The notes: generated by a model from the letters alone, not told the origin. A stretch of DNA of 64,000 bases from Luteimonas saliphila (GCF_016774335.1 NZ_JAETWA010000047.1:186001-250000); one strand, 5' to 3'; counted from the first letter of the stretch, positions 21,499 to 31,998 are shown. Program-made: numbers and translations.

Positions 21499-22203
21499 TC
21501 AACCTTTCGCGGCGTCGGCGCCTTCCGGCGCGGCGACCATGGCTTCGGTGGTGATCCGCAGCTCCACCTCGTCGCTCACGTTCGGCGCGTACGCGCCCAC
21601 GCCGAAATCGCTGCGCTTGAGCGTGGTGACGGCGTCGAAGCCGGCCGCGGCGCGCTTGGCCATCGGATGCTCGGCGAAGCGGTTGACGGTCACGTCCAAC
21701 TCCACCGGCCGGGTGATGTCCTTGACCGTGAGGTCGCCTGTGACCTTGAGCCTGTTGCCGCCGGCGGATTCGACCGACGTGCTCTTGAAGGTGATGGCCG
21801 GGAACCTCTCCGCGTCGAAGAAATCGGCGCTGCGCAGGTGGTCGTTGAAATCTTCCGCGAACGAGCTCAGCCCGTCGAGCGGCAGGGTGACCTCCACCGA
21901 CGAGGCGGAGACGTTGTCGGCGTCGTACACGATCCTGCCTTCCGCCTGGCCGAAGTTGGCGACCGGGTTGGAGAAGCCGAAGTGGCTCCACTGCGCGACC
22001 ACGTTGGTGTGGTTGGGGTCGATCACGTACGTGCCGGAGACGCCCTCCACCGGCGCGACATCGGCCGGCGCAGGCTCCGCACCGTCCAGGGTGGCGGCGG
22101 GCGTGGCCGCGGGGTCGGCGGCCGCAGGCGGCTCGGCCGGCGAGCACGCGGCGATGGCCAGGGTCAGGGCGAGCGGAAGCAGGAGGAGCGCGGGACGTTG
22201 CAT
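21499..22203 (-). CDS. YceI-family lipoprotein (lipid-binding lipocalin-like)
   Basis: 234 residues from MQRPALLLLPLALTLAIAAC, a lipoprotein signal with Cys at residue 20, followed by an Ala/Pro-rich linker and the YceI beta-barrel (about 55-225: TYVIDPNHTNVVAQWSHFGF, then DLTVKDITRPVELDVTVN). Family members bind polyisoprenoid-like lipids in the periplasm. A start 87 bp further upstream is rejected because the signal peptide begins at the chosen Met. Confidence 0.93.
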   Translation of the reverse strand: MQRPALLLLPLALTLAIAACSPAEPPAAADPAATPAATLDGAEPAPADVAPVEGVSGTYVIDPNHTNVVAQWSHFGFSNPVANFGQAEGRIVYDADNVSASSVEVTLPLDGLSSFAEDFNDHLRSADFFDAERFPAITFKSTSVESAGGNRLKVTGDLTVKDITRPVELDVTVNRFAEHPMAKRAAAGFDAVTTLKRSDFGVGAYAPNVSDEVELRITTEAMVAAPEGADAAKG

Positions 22204-22417
22204 GGTGGTGACCTCGGAATACGTGAGTGGGTGGCGCGGTGTGTAGGTGACGTTGGCACGGCCGGCGCCGCGGGTGCTGCTGGACTTCACTGCATCGCCG
22301 GGCGCGGCCCGGCCGCCCCGGCACGAAGCCTGCGGCCCGGCATTGCCGCGCCGCGCCGATCCCCGACGCCCGGCCCGCCGGCATCGACGCTGCCGGTGTC
22401 GAAGGATGCGGAATGCC

Positions 22418-23008
22418 TCATTCGATCCGTGCCGCCTCGTCGAACGACAGCCGCGGCAGGCGCGGGTACGTCGCCGACGGGTCGCCCCGGCCGAGGTTGA
22501 TCAGGATATTGGAGCGCACCGGGGTGCCGGTGAAAAACGCCGCGTCGACCTTGTCGTTGTCGAAGCCGGTCATCGGCCCGGTATCCAGCCCCAGCGCGCG
22601 CGCCGCCAGGATCAGGTACGCGGTCTGCATGCTCGAGCCGCGCAGGGCCACGCGCTCCAGCCGCGCCTCCGGCGAGCCCTCGAACCAGGATTTCGCGTCG
22701 GCATGAGGGAACAGTACGGGCAGCTTGTCGTAGAAGCGCAGGTCGTGGCCGACGATCACGGTGACCGGCGCCGCCATCGTCTTCTCGAAATTGCCCTCGC
22801 TCAGCGCCGGCCCCAGCTTCTCCTTGGCCTCGCGCGAGCGCACGAACACGAACCGCGCGGGGCAGGCATTGGCTTCCGTCGGCCCCAGCTTCGCCAGGTC
22901 GTAGAGACGGTGCAGGGTGGCGTCGTCGATCTGCCCGGCGAACGCGTTGTGGGTGCGGGCGGTACGGAAGAGCTGGTCGAGCGCGGCATCGGGCAGCGTG
23001 TCGGTCAT
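22418..23008 (-). CDS. Nitroreductase-family protein, malonic semialdehyde reductase (RutE)-like
   Basis: 196 residues from [20 protein letters not shown], the usual RutE/HadB opening ([10 protein letters not shown]). It is an FMN-dependent fold with [20 protein letters not shown] and [12 protein letters not shown] typical of the RutE branch. No other pyrimidine-degradation rut genes are nearby, so the physiological role may be general aldehyde or enone reduction. Divergent from the ELM1-family gene. Confidence 0.9.
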   Translation of the reverse strand: MTDTLPDAALDQLFRTARTHNAFAGQIDDATLHRLYDLAKLGPTEANACPARFVFVRSREAKEKLGPALSEGNFEKTMAAPVTVIVGHDLRFYDKLPVLFPHADAKSWFEGSPEARLERVALRGSSMQTAYLILAARALGLDTGPMTGFDNDKVDAAFFTGTPVRSNILINLGRGDPSATYPRLPRLSFDEAARIE

Positions 23009-23088
23009 CGGGCGTCCTGAGGAGGCGGTCTGAAGTGGCTGCAGTGTAGAGTTCCACGCATGACGTTCAGCCGCGGTCATCGGAACGG

Positions 23089-24078
23089 ATGATTACAGAA
23101 ATGGAACGAGCCGCGGCCGCGGGTCCGCATTCAGCGCAAATCTGGTCCCTCAGCGACGGCCGCGCCGGCAATGCCCGCCAGGCGGATGCACTGGCTGCCG
23201 CCCTTGGCGGCGCGACCCGCACCGTCGCGCTGGAACCGCGCCCGCCCTGGCACTGGCTGGCGCCGCGCCTGCTACCGGGCGCCGCGCGCGCCTTCGGCGT
23301 CGCGTTTGCGGATGCGCTGCAGGCGCCCCCCGCGCTGGCCATCGGCTGCGGCCGGCAGGCGGCGCTGGCCACCCGCCTGCTCGGCACGCGCGGCGCGAAG
23401 ACCGTGCAGATCCTCGACCCACGCATCGACGCCCGCCACTGGGATCTGCTGGTGCTGCCCGAACACGACCGCCGCCGCGGCGACAACATCATCCCCCTGC
23501 TCGGCAGCCTGCACCCGGTCGACGATGCCTGGCTGGCCGAGGCCCGGCGCGCATTCGCCGCATTCACCGACCTGCCCGCGCCGCGGACCGCCCTGCTCGT
23601 CGGCGGCCCCACCGCGCATGCCCGTTTCGACCGCGCGCGCCTCGAAATACTGTGCGCCGAGCTTGCCGCGCAGGCCGCGCACGGGGGCGGCAGCGTGCTC
23701 GCCACCGTCTCGCGACGCACCCCGCCCGGCATGGTCGAGGCCATGCGCCGCGCGCTCGCCGGTACTCAGGGCCTGGCCTGGCGCGACACCCGGGACGGTC
23801 CCAATCCCTATCCCGGCCTGCTGGCCTGGGCCGATCGCATCGTCTGCTCGCCCGACTCGGTGAACATGGTCAGCGAAGCCTGCGCCACCCGCGTCCCTGT
23901 CCACGTGTTCGACGCGAATCGTACCGACGGGCGACCGCGACGCTTCCTCGAAGCGCTGCGGGCGCGTGGACGCATCACCGGGTTCGACGTGCCCCCCGGC
24001 CAACACCCGGACCTCGTGCCGCTGCGGGAAACCGGCCGGGTGGCGGAGATGGTGCGGCAGCGGCTGGCGTGGGGTTGA
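23089..24078 (+). CDS. Mitochondrial-fission ELM1 family protein (DUF1022)
   Basis: 329 residues. It begins [18 protein letters not shown] after a short leader, the hallmark of this family, and contains [16 protein letters not shown] and the GT-B-like C-terminal segment [13 protein letters not shown]. Bacterial members are predicted nucleoside-diphosphate-sugar epimerase or glycosyltransferase-like proteins that often neighbour LPS genes, as here, but no activity is established. The upstream ATG in ITEME is possibly an alternative start. Confidence 0.88.
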   Translation: MITEMERAAAAGPHSAQIWSLSDGRAGNARQADALAAALGGATRTVALEPRPPWHWLAPRLLPGAARAFGVAFADALQAPPALAIGCGRQAALATRLLGTRGAKTVQILDPRIDARHWDLLVLPEHDRRRGDNIIPLLGSLHPVDDAWLAEARRAFAAFTDLPAPRTALLVGGPTAHARFDRARLEILCAELAAQAAHGGGSVLATVSRRTPPGMVEAMRRALAGTQGLAWRDTRDGPNPYPGLLAWADRIVCSPDSVNMVSEACATRVPVHVFDANRTDGRPRRFLEALRARGRITGFDVPPGQHPDLVPLRETGRVAEMVRQRLAWG

Positions 24079-24099
24079 GCCGCAAACGCTCCAGACGCC

Positions 24100-24674
24100 C
24101 CGGGTGCGCTTCGCTTATCCGGGCTACGCCGGCCGGGGCCGTCGCGGCTGGCGCATCGGATCCACGTTTCATGTAGCCCGGATAAGGCCGCAGGCCGCAT
24201 CCGGGGCCTTGCGGGAATACTCCCGCCATCGCACTCCCGGATGCGCTTCGCTTATCCGGGCTACGCCGGCCGGGGCCGTCGTGGCTGGCGCATCGGATCC
24301 GCGTTTCACGTAGCCCGGATAAGGCCGCAGGCCGCATCCGGGGCCTTGCGGGAATACTCCCGCCATCGCACTCCCGGATGCGCTTCGCTTATCCGGGCTA
24401 CGCCGGCCGGGGCCGTCGCGGCTGGCGCATCGGATCCACGTTTCATGTAGCCCGGATAAGGCCGCAGGCCGCATCCGGGGCCTTGCGGGAATACTCCCGC
24501 CATCGCACTCCCGGATGCGCTTCGCTTATCCGGGCTACGCCGGCCGGGGCCGTCGTGGCTGGCGCATCGGATCCACGTTTCACGTAGCCCGGATAAGGCC
24601 GCAGGCCGCATCCGGGGCCTCGGGGACATTCCCACCCACGCACTCCATGGTGCGGCTTCGCTTACCCCGGGCTA
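24100..24674. repeat. Tandem array of 137-bp units made of facing GTAG palindromes
   Basis: GTAGCCCGGATAAGGCCGCA occurs at 24173, 24310, 24447 and 24584, exactly 137 bp apart. Its inverted partner, ending TTATCCGGGCTAC, occurs with CTAC at 24124, 24261, 24398 and 24535, with a decayed last copy ending near 24674. Units 1 and 3 read GTCGCGG and CATGTAG, while units 2 and 4 read GTCGTGG and CACGTAG, so a 274-bp dimer has been duplicated. Small ORFs through the array simply repeat and are not genes. Confidence 0.9.
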
Positions 24675-24711
24675 GGAACTACGGGACAGCGCAGGCGGCA
24701 GGCATGTCCGG

Positions 24712-25041
24712 CTACTGCGGCGGCGCCGCCAGCTCGCGTGCGTCGAGGAAGCCGTCCCGGTTCACGTCCTGGCGGCGGAAGCGCTCGGCCAGGCGGGCAC
24801 GGTGCTGGCCGCGGGTGAGAGACCTGCCCTTGCCACCGGGTTGTTCGTCGGGGGAGAGCACGCCGTCGCCGTTGCGGTCCATGCCGTCGAAGGCGTAGGT
24901 CATCCAGTCCTGGTACTCGGCCAGGGAGACGCGGCCGTCGCCGTCGGTGTCCATTTTCGCGAGATAGTCGCCGGTCTGCGTGACTTGGGCGAAAGCGGCC
25001 GCGGGGAGCAGCAGGAGAGCGAAGACGATCAGGATGTGCAT
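24712..25041 (-). CDS. Exported EF-hand calcium-binding protein
   Basis: 109 residues from MHILIVFALLLLPAAAFAQ, a signal peptide cleaved after AFA. Three EF-hand loops are visible: DTDGDGRVSLAE, DRNGDGVLSPDE and DVNRDGFLDARE. It is probably a periplasmic or secreted calmodulin-like calcium sensor or buffer; partners are unknown. The 47 residues readable upstream of the signal peptide are rejected as non-coding. Confidence 0.88.
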   Translation of the reverse strand: MHILIVFALLLLPAAAFAQVTQTGDYLAKMDTDGDGRVSLAEYQDWMTYAFDGMDRNGDGVLSPDEQPGGKGRSLTRGQHRARLAERFRRQDVNRDGFLDARELAAPPQ

Positions 25042-25198
25042 GGGAGGAGTGTAGCGGCTCGGTCGCCCTCGGCCGGCGCTGTGCGCCGACCACTGCCGCC
25101 AAGCGGGCAGGGGGTGAAGCGGCGTCCGTATCCGAGGGGTGTGCCGCAGGGAGCGGGAACGTACGTGAATGCGCTGCCCCATCCGTGCTGTGCGCCGA

Positions 25199-25220
25199 CC
25201 TCTCCCGCGAGCGGGAGAGG
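25199..25220. repeat. Perfect short palindrome CCTCTCCCGC-GA-GCGGGAGAGG
   Basis: Ten-base perfect arms with a 2-base loop in the 240-bp gap between the EF-hand gene and the desaturase gene. It resembles a common extragenic hairpin of this family; a related one is at 28982-29005. Confidence 0.6.
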
Positions 25221-25281
25221 TGCGAACCCGGAGTCCTGGCTCGACCCCTGCCGCGAACCGCGGAGGTGCGGCGCTACCGCG

Positions 25282-26490
25282 TCAGGCGCGGACCGACTGC
25301 AGCGAATAGCCCTTGAGCCGCGCCGAGTAGTCCTGCAGCACCCGGATGCCGCTGGCCTCGGCCTCGCGGCACCAGTCCTGCAGGGCGTGCAGGGCGTCGC
25401 TGGCGTTGGTGCTGCGCGCTTCGAGCACGGCGGCGAGGCGGCGACGGTATTCGACCAGGGTGTGGATGCGCGGGCGCTGCGAGATCCACTGCTGCATCTG
25501 CTCGCGCGCCTCGGGCTTGAGCCAGCGGCCGTCGTCGACCAGCGCCTTGCGCTGCTGCCGCGGCAACAGCGAGCGCAGCTTCGCGCCGGCGGCCTGGGCT
25601 TCCTCGCGCAGGGCCGGCATCAGCACGTTGCGCTGGTAGTCGGTCATCGCCTGGAAGCGGTGCGCGAGCAGCGCGCGCATGGTGTCGGTGTCGGGCACCT
25701 GGATGTTCGGGCGCACGTCCAGCGCCGGGGCCACGCGCAGCACCTTGGCCAGACGCACTTTCTCCAGGCCCCGGATCACCGCCCAGCCGATGTCGAACTC
25801 CCACTTGCGCAGCGCGAACTTGGCCGAGCTGGGGAAGGCGTGGTGGTTGTTGTGGAGTTCCTCGCCGCCGATCCACACGCCCCAGGGGGTGAGGTTGGTG
25901 GCGGTGTCGGTGGTCTCGAAGTTGCGGTAGCCCCACCAGTGGCCGAGGCCATTGACCACGCCCGCAGCCCAGAACGGGATCCACGCCATCTGGATCGCCC
26001 AGATCGCGATGCCGGCGAAGCCGAACAGGGCGAAGCTGACGAACAGCAGCAGCGTCGGGCCGAGGGTGGCGTGCGGGGTATAGAGGTGGCGCTCGATCCA
26101 GTCGCTGGGCGCGCCCTTGCCGTACTGCTCGATGTCGGCGCGCATGCCGCGCGCTTCGCGGTAGAGTTCGACGCCCTGCCAGAACACGGTCTTGATGCCC
26201 TTGTGCATCGGGCTGTGCGGGTCTTCCTCGGTCTCGCACTTGGCGTGGTGCTTGCGGTGGATGGCGACCCACTCGCGGGTGATCATCGAGGTGGTCAGCC
26301 AGGTCCAGAAGCGGAAGAAGTGCGCGAGCACCGGATGGAAATCCACGCCGCGGTGCGCCTGACTGCGATGCAGGTACAGCGTGACCGAGAGGATGGTCAG
26401 CTGGGTGGCGACCAGGAAGTAGGCGGCGAGCGGCCAGAAGCTCCACTGCAGCAGGCCACCGGCGAGGAAGTCGATCAGGGACGCGGGCAT
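25282..26490 (-). CDS. Acyl-CoA / fatty-acid desaturase
   Basis: 402 residues from MPASLIDFLAGGLLQWSFW. All three histidine boxes of membrane di-iron desaturases are present: HRSQAH (about 45), HRKHH (about 80) and HNNHH (about 215), with hydrophobic segments between them. It introduces a double bond into fatty acyl chains at the inner membrane. After about residue 275 there is a charged helical C-terminal region of about 120 residues not needed for the core fold. The frame stays open far upstream, opposite the ABC and mutM genes; that part is a shadow. Confidence 0.92.
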   Translation of the reverse strand: MPASLIDFLAGGLLQWSFWPLAAYFLVATQLTILSVTLYLHRSQAHRGVDFHPVLAHFFRFWTWLTTSMITREWVAIHRKHHAKCETEEDPHSPMHKGIKTVFWQGVELYREARGMRADIEQYGKGAPSDWIERHLYTPHATLGPTLLLFVSFALFGFAGIAIWAIQMAWIPFWAAGVVNGLGHWWGYRNFETTDTATNLTPWGVWIGGEELHNNHHAFPSSAKFALRKWEFDIGWAVIRGLEKVRLAKVLRVAPALDVRPNIQVPDTDTMRALLAHRFQAMTDYQRNVLMPALREEAQAAGAKLRSLLPRQQRKALVDDGRWLKPEAREQMQQWISQRPRIHTLVEYRRRLAAVLEARSTNASDALHALQDWCREAEASGIRVLQDYSARLKGYSLQSVRA

Positions 26491-26598
26491 GACGTTTTTC
26501 GGCAGGTTGGGACTCTTGCATGATGGGGCCCGCGCGATGCCAAGGCCAGCCCTGCGGCCACGTATGGTGTTCATTGGATTCATCCCCATGTCCCGCAG

Positions 26599-27429
26599 AT
26601 GACCGACGACGCCCGTCTTCACGCCACCGTCCTGATCGAACTCGACGACGCCCGCGTGCTGCGCGACGGGCGCGCGGCGCTGGACGGCGTGAGCCTGCGG
26701 CTGCCGCTCGGGCGGCATACCGCGATCCTCGGGCCGAACGGCTGCGGCAAGTCCACCTTCATCCAGCTGGTCACGCGCCAGCTGTACCCGGCGGCGCACG
26801 CGGACGGACGGCCGGCGGTGCGGATCCTCGGCGAACACCTGTGGGACGTGCGCGCGATCCGTTCGCGGCTGGGCATCGTCACCGGGGCGATGCACGACCA
26901 GCTGGCGACCCTGCCGGAACTGTCGGTGGAGGATGTGGTGCTGGGCGCGTTCGACGCGCGCCTGGCGCCGCAGCCCAGCGAGGTCCCCGAAGAACGCCTG
27001 CAGCAGGCCAGCGGCGCATTGGCGCGGGCCGATGCCGCACACCTCGCCGGCCGCCTCTACGCCAGCCTGTCCACCGGCGAGGCGCGGCGGGTGCTGCTGG
27101 CGCGGGCGCTGGTGCACGGGCCGCTGGCGCTGCTGCTGGACGAGCCTGCGGCAGGCCTGGACGTGGTCGCGCGGGAACGTCTGCTGCACACGCTGCGTCG
27201 GCTCGCCGGCGAAGGCGTGACCCTGCTCCTGGTCACCCACCACGCCGAGGAACTGGTGCCCGAGATCGGCCACGTGGTGCTGCTGCGCGAAGGTCGCGTG
27301 GTCGCCGACGGCGCGCGCGACGAAGTGCTGACACCCGCCCTGCTCGCGCGCGCGTTCGATGCGCCGCTGCGGCTGCGCGATGGCGCGGTCCCCACCTTCG
27401 AGTTCGACCGGGCCGGCGCCGATGCCTGA
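26599..27429 (+). CDS. Stand-alone ABC transporter ATP-binding protein
   Basis: 276 residues with Walker A GPNGCGKST (about 49-57), a variant signature LSTGEARR instead of LSGGQ, Walker B ALLLDEPAAGLD and a switch His in LLVTHHAEE. No permease gene is adjacent. ModF/YlmA-like soluble ATPases look like this, so a regulatory or undefined role is as likely as transport. Its last 8 bp overlap the mutM start. Confidence 0.87.
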   Translation: MTDDARLHATVLIELDDARVLRDGRAALDGVSLRLPLGRHTAILGPNGCGKSTFIQLVTRQLYPAAHADGRPAVRILGEHLWDVRAIRSRLGIVTGAMHDQLATLPELSVEDVVLGAFDARLAPQPSEVPEERLQQASGALARADAAHLAGRLYASLSTGEARRVLLARALVHGPLALLLDEPAAGLDVVARERLLHTLRRLAGEGVTLLLVTHHAEELVPEIGHVVLLREGRVVADGARDEVLTPALLARAFDAPLRLRDGAVPTFEFDRAGADA

Positions 27430-28249
27430 GCTGCCCGAGGTCGAGACCACGCGCACGGGGCTGGCGCCGCATGTCCAGGGGCGCCACGTGCGCGCGGTGG
27501 TGCTGCGCCGGCCCGACCTGCGCTGGCCGATCCCGGCCGAGGTCGCCGACCTGTTGCCCGGCCAGCGCATCCTCGCGGTGCGCCGCCGGGCGAAGTACCT
27601 GCTACTCGACACCGCCGCCGGCAGCGCCCTGCTGCACCTGGGCATGTCCGGCAGCCTGCGCGTGCTGCCCGCGTCCACCCCGGTGCGCGACCACGACCAT
27701 GTCGACTTCGTGCTCGATGGCAGTCGCCCGGGATCGAAGCGGGTGCTGCGTTTCAACGACCCGCGGCGCTTCGGCTGCCTGCTGTGGCAGCCACCGGGCG
27801 AGACCCATGCGCTGCTGCAGGGTCTGGGTCCGGAACCGCTGTCGGACGATTTCGACGGCGACCACCTGTTCGCGCGCAGCCGCGGCCGCAGCGCGCCGGT
27901 GAAGGCCTTCCTGATGGACCAGCGGATCGTGGTGGGCGTGGGCAACATCTACGCGGCCGAGGCGCTGCATGCCGCCGGCATCTCGCCACTGCGCGCCGCC
28001 GGGCGGGTCTCGCGCGAGCGCTACCGGCTGCTCGCCGGCGAGGTCCGCCGCATCCTCGACCACGCCATCCGCCGCGGCGGCACCACCCTGCGCGACTTCC
28101 TCGCCCCGGACGGAGCGCCCGGCTACTTCGAGCAGGAGCTGTCGGCCTACGGCCGCGGCGGCGAACCCTGCCCGCGCTGTGGCCGGCCGCTGCGGCAGGC
28201 GGCGATCGGCCAGCGCGCCACCGTCTGGTGCGGCCGCTGCCAGCGCTGA
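27422..28249 (+). CDS. mutM: Formamidopyrimidine-DNA glycosylase
   Basis: A base-excision repair enzyme removing 8-oxoguanine and FapyG, with lyase activity. 275 residues; the mature N-terminus PELPEVETTRTGL supplies the catalytic Pro and Glu, RAKYLLLD carries the conserved Lys, and the C-terminal zinc finger CPRCG...WCGRC is complete. The start lies inside the end of the ABC gene (ATGCCTGA overlap), so translation is coupled. Confidence 0.97.
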   Translation: MPELPEVETTRTGLAPHVQGRHVRAVVLRRPDLRWPIPAEVADLLPGQRILAVRRRAKYLLLDTAAGSALLHLGMSGSLRVLPASTPVRDHDHVDFVLDGSRPGSKRVLRFNDPRRFGCLLWQPPGETHALLQGLGPEPLSDDFDGDHLFARSRGRSAPVKAFLMDQRIVVGVGNIYAAEALHAAGISPLRAAGRVSRERYRLLAGEVRRILDHAIRRGGTTLRDFLAPDGAPGYFEQELSAYGRGGEPCPRCGRPLRQAAIGQRATVWCGRCQR

Positions 28250-28330
28250 AGCGCCCGTGGGCCACCGTGCACGGCGACCGGCAGCGCGCCTTCGCGGTAT
28301 AGTCGGGCGCTGGGACGGGACTCCTCGCGC

Positions 28331-28894
28331 ATGGCCGAAACCGCTGACATCACCCTCTGGCTGGACGCCGCGCGCGGCGGCGACCGCAGCGCGCTCGACC
28401 GGGTCCTGGCCACCCTGTACCAGGAACTGCACACCATGGCCCGCCGGCAGCTGTCCGGGCAGATGGGACAGACGCTGGACGCCACCGCGCTGGTGCACGA
28501 GGCCTACCTCAAGCTGATCGGCCGCAAGGAGATCCAGTTCGACGACCGCGCCCATTTCTTCGCCTACGCCGCCTCGGCGATGCGCAGTGTGGTGGTGGAC
28601 TACGCGCGCCAGCGCCTGGCGCAGAAGCGCGGCGGCGACCTGCACCGCGTCACCGACCTGCCGCAGGACATCGAGGGCGGGCTGCGCCTGGACGAGGACA
28701 TGCTGGCGCTGGACGTCGCGCTCAACCGCCTGGCCGGCGTCGACGCCAAGCTCGCGCACGTGGTGGAACTGCGCTACTTCGGCGGACTGTCCGAAGCCGA
28801 GATCGCCACCCTGCTCGGCCGCTCCGACCGCAGCATCCGCCGCGACTGGCAGAAGGCGCGGATGTACCTGCTGGCGTCGCTGCAGGATTCGTGA
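28331..28894 (+). CDS. ECF-type RNA polymerase sigma factor
   Basis: 187 residues. Region 2 is around LDATALVHEAYLKLIGRKEI and FFAYAASAMRSVVVDYARQR; region 4 has FGGLSEAEIATLLGRSDRSIRRDWQKA near the C-terminus. This is the branch often found next to Ser/Thr kinases, and a kinase-TPR gene follows 236 bp downstream. No anti-sigma gene is present, so phosphorylation of the sigma factor by the kinase is the likely control, as shown for the EcfK-PknS pair of Xanthomonas citri; applied here, this is inference. Confidence 0.93.
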   Translation: MAETADITLWLDAARGGDRSALDRVLATLYQELHTMARRQLSGQMGQTLDATALVHEAYLKLIGRKEIQFDDRAHFFAYAASAMRSVVVDYARQRLAQKRGGDLHRVTDLPQDIEGGLRLDEDMLALDVALNRLAGVDAKLAHVVELRYFGGLSEAEIATLLGRSDRSIRRDWQKARMYLLASLQDS

Positions 28895-28981
28895 CCGGGA
28901 CAGGCGACGACATGCGCGCCAGCGCCGATGCGGTTGTTCCCGGCAAGCCGGATCGCGTAGAGGCAGGCGGAATCCGTCGTT

Positions 28982-29005
28982 CCTTCCCCCATTCGCGGGG
29001 GAAGG
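28982..29005. repeat. Short hairpin CCTTCCCCC-N6-GGGGGAAGG
   Basis: Nine-base perfect arms around a 6-base loop between the sigma-factor gene and the kinase gene. It is of the same general kind as 25199-25220. It might attenuate read-through from the sigma gene into the kinase gene. Confidence 0.5.
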
Positions 29006-29130
29006 TGGCGAAGACGGATGGGGGAGCGCCGAAGGCGCACGGCAACGCGCTCCTGCGCCCGTTCTGCGCACTTCCTGCCGCACGCTCGAGACCCGATGCC
29101 GGCGCCGCAGCCTGCGTCGGCACGTAACCC

Positions 29131-31998
29131 ATGGACGCCGACCGCTGGCAACGCCTCTCGCCCCTGCTCGACGCGCTGCTCGAGCTGGACGAAGGTGCCC
29201 GCGCCGCCAGCTTGGCCTCGCTGCGCGAGGAGGATCCGCAGCTCGCGGACGACCTCGAGGAGCTGATCGCGCTCGAGGCCAGCGGCGACGACTTCCTCAA
29301 CGAACCGCTGATCGGCGTGCATCCGGGCGTGCAGGCCGGCGCGGCCGTCGGCCCTTACGAGCTCGAACGCATGCTCGGCGAGGGCGGCATGGGCCAGGTG
29401 TGGCTGGCGCGCCGCGCCGACGGCCTGTACCAGCGGCGCGTGGCGCTGAAGCTGCTGCGCCCGGGCCTGGCCGACCCGAACCTGCGCCTGCGCTTCACCC
29501 GCGAGCGACAGATCCTCGCCCGGCTCGAACATCCGCACATCGCGCGCCTGCTCGATGCCGGCATCAGCAGCGACAACCAGCCCTACCTGGCGCTGGAATA
29601 CGTCGAGGGCGAACCGATCACCGACTGGTGCCGTGCGCGCGACCCCGGCGTGACCGCGCGCGTGGACCTGTTCCTGCAGGTGTGCGAGGCGGTGAGCCAT
29701 GCGCACACCAACCTGATCGTTCACCGCGACCTCAAGCCCTCGAACATCCTGGTCACGCCGCTCGACGACGTCCGGTTGCTGGACTTCGGCATCGCCAAGC
29801 TGCTCGACACCCCCGAGCAGGCGCTCGACCACACCCGCACCGGCCTTCGCACTTTCACCCTGCACTACGCCGCGCCCGAGCAGATCCGCGGCGAACCGGT
29901 CACCACCATGACCGACGTGTACTCGCTGGGCGTGGTCCTGTACGAGCTGCTGACCGACCGCAAGCCCTACCAGCTCAAGCGTCCCAGCGATGCGCAGTGG
30001 GAGGACGCGATCCTCAATGTCGATCCGCTGCGCCCGTCGCAGGCGCTGCAGCGCGCCACCGACGGCGGCGAGGCGGAGTCGCGGCTGCGCCGTCGCGCCA
30101 GGGAGGTCGCCGGCGACCTCGACAACATCGTGCTCAAGGCACTGTCGAAGAAGCCCGAGCAGCGCTATCCCTCGGTCGAGGCGCTGGCGCTGGACCTGCA
30201 GCGCTCGCTCGACGGCAAGCCGGTGCATGCGCGTCCGCAAAGCGTGTCGTACCGCATCGGCAAGTACGTGCGCCGACACCGTTGGGCGCTGGCGACGGCG
30301 ACGATGGTCTCGCTGGTGCTGGTCAGCGCGCTCGGCATCGTCGCCTGGCAGGCGCGACAGGCGGTCCAGGAATCGGCGCGCGCCCAGGCCATGCAAAACT
30401 TCGTCGTCGGCCTGTTCGAAACCGCGGGAGACGTGCCGTCCGATGCCCTGGTCGACATCCGCCAGCTGCTCGACGGCGGCGAACTGCGCATCGAGCGCGA
30501 GCTGGCGCACCAGCCGGTGGCGCGCGCGGAACTGCTCGGGGTGGTGGCGCGGCTGCGCGCGGGACTGGGCGACTACGACGCCGCGCGCGACCTGCTGTTG
30601 CGCCAGGTGGCGCTGATCGATGCGCTGGACGACCCGCCGGCGAGCCTGCGGCTGCAGTCGGCCACCGACCTCGGACGGGTGCTGCGGCTGAAGGGCGAGA
30701 TCGACGGCTGCGTCGCGCGCATGGCGCCGGCGATGCCGCTCGCGCAGCGCAACGAACGCCGGCTGCCGCTGCCGGTGTCCGGGTTCTACTCGCAGTTGGG
30801 CCGCTGCCACGCGGCCGCGCGCCGGATCGACGAAGCGCGCGTGCTGTACCTGCGCTCGCTGGCGCTGCGCCGCGACCCGCTCCAGGACGACGCCGGCATC
30901 GTCGAGAACCTCGCCGACCTGGCAGCCCTGCACGCCGCGACCGGCGATACCGCACGCGCGCTGGTCGAGACTCGCGCGGCACTGGCGCTGCTGCGCAACA
31001 GCAGCGGTGAACGCCATCCGCTGGCGATCGACCTGCTGCGCACGCTGTGTTCGCTGGAACGCGAGTCGAGCGACACCGCCGCCGCCGAGCGCGACTGCGC
31101 CCAGGCGCTGTCGCTGGCGATGGAACTGCGCGGCGCCCGCCACCATGCCACGATCGACGCGCGTCGGCAGTTGGCTGCGGTGCACGTCGACCAGGGCCGC
31201 TTCGCCGAGGCCGAAGCCGAGTTCCGCGACACCCTGGACTGGATGACGGTGCGGCTCGGCGAACGCCATGTCGACGTCGCGCGCAGCCACAACAGCATCG
31301 CGATCGTGGTCTGGGAGCGCGGCGACCTCGACACGGCGCTGCGCGACCTGTCCACCGCGGTGGACATCTGGCGCGAGCATCGCAGCCAGACCATGCTCGC
31401 CTCGGGCCTGTTCAACCAGGCCATGCTGCTGCATGGCGCCGGACGCGACCGGGAGGCGCTGCCCCTACTGCAGGAATCTCTGGCGCTGCGGCGCGAAGCG
31501 TTCGGCGCGCGCCACGGGCTGGTCGGCGACACGCTGCGCCTGCTCGGCGAGGTCGAGGCCGACCTCGACAGGGCATCTGCGTTGGCGACGCTGCGCCAGG
31601 CGCAGGCGCTCACCCGCCAGGACTACGGCGCGAACCATTCGCATACCCGGCGCGCGGAGATCTCGCTGGCCCGCTACCAGGCGTTGCGCGGCGACCCGGC
31701 GGCGCTGACCCGGCTCGACGCGCTCGCGGAGCTGCCGCCGCACGAGTCCGAACTGCGCAAGGCCGGCTGGCTTGCGCGGGCGTACGCCGCCGACGCGCGT
31801 TGCCGCATGCCGGCCGAGCGCGACCTGGCGCTGGCGAGCCTGCAGGCGCTGGTCGCGCAGGTGGAACAGGCCCAACCCGAGGGCGGGGCGCTGCCGCGCG
31901 AGATCGCGGCCCTGCGCGCGTCGTGCATGGCCGGCAGCGTGCTCAGGCCAGCGGCAGCGGCGTCTGCAGCGGATCGATCTGCGCCTCCCCGCGCGTGA
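29131..31998 (+). CDS. Transmembrane serine/threonine protein kinase with C-terminal TPR region (PknS-like)
   Basis: 955 residues. The Hanks-type kinase domain is about 72-350: GEGGMGQVW loop, catalytic Lys in [14 protein letters not shown] (about 198), LDFGIAK (about 217) and AAPEQ. A single membrane span is about 385-405 ([21 protein letters not shown]). The long C-terminal half is built of helical tetratricopeptide-like repeats and should be periplasmic. It is paired with the upstream ECF sigma factor. The 3' end overlaps the convergent tdk gene by 56 bp. Confidence 0.93.
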   Translation: MDADRWQRLSPLLDALLELDEGARAASLASLREEDPQLADDLEELIALEASGDDFLNEPLIGVHPGVQAGAAVGPYELERMLGEGGMGQVWLARRADGLYQRRVALKLLRPGLADPNLRLRFTRERQILARLEHPHIARLLDAGISSDNQPYLALEYVEGEPITDWCRARDPGVTARVDLFLQVCEAVSHAHTNLIVHRDLKPSNILVTPLDDVRLLDFGIAKLLDTPEQALDHTRTGLRTFTLHYAAPEQIRGEPVTTMTDVYSLGVVLYELLTDRKPYQLKRPSDAQWEDAILNVDPLRPSQALQRATDGGEAESRLRRRAREVAGDLDNIVLKALSKKPEQRYPSVEALALDLQRSLDGKPVHARPQSVSYRIGKYVRRHRWALATATMVSLVLVSALGIVAWQARQAVQESARAQAMQNFVVGLFETAGDVPSDALVDIRQLLDGGELRIERELAHQPVARAELLGVVARLRAGLGDYDAARDLLLRQVALIDALDDPPASLRLQSATDLGRVLRLKGEIDGCVARMAPAMPLAQRNERRLPLPVSGFYSQLGRCHAAARRIDEARVLYLRSLALRRDPLQDDAGIVENLADLAALHAATGDTARALVETRAALALLRNSSGERHPLAIDLLRTLCSLERESSDTAAAERDCAQALSLAMELRGARHHATIDARRQLAAVHVDQGRFAEAEAEFRDTLDWMTVRLGERHVDVARSHNSIAIVVWERGDLDTALRDLSTAVDIWREHRSQTMLASGLFNQAMLLHGAGRDREALPLLQESLALRREAFGARHGLVGDTLRLLGEVEADLDRASALATLRQAQALTRQDYGANHSHTRRAEISLARYQALRGDPAALTRLDALAELPPHESELRKAGWLARAYAADARCRMPAERDLALASLQALVAQVEQAQPEGGALPREIAALRASCMAGSVLRPAAAASAADRSAPPRA

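Noticed and set aside
24241..24587. Repeated small ORFs reading MRFAYPGYAGRGRRGW in the 137-bp array
   Set aside because: They are the same frame of a tandem palindromic repeat, with no ribosome binding site and no domain.
25282..27948. Very long minus-strand frame continuing upstream of the desaturase
   Set aside because: The part beyond 26490 lies opposite the ABC ATPase and mutM genes, has no homology-like motif and reflects GC-rich frame openness; the desaturase starts at 26490.
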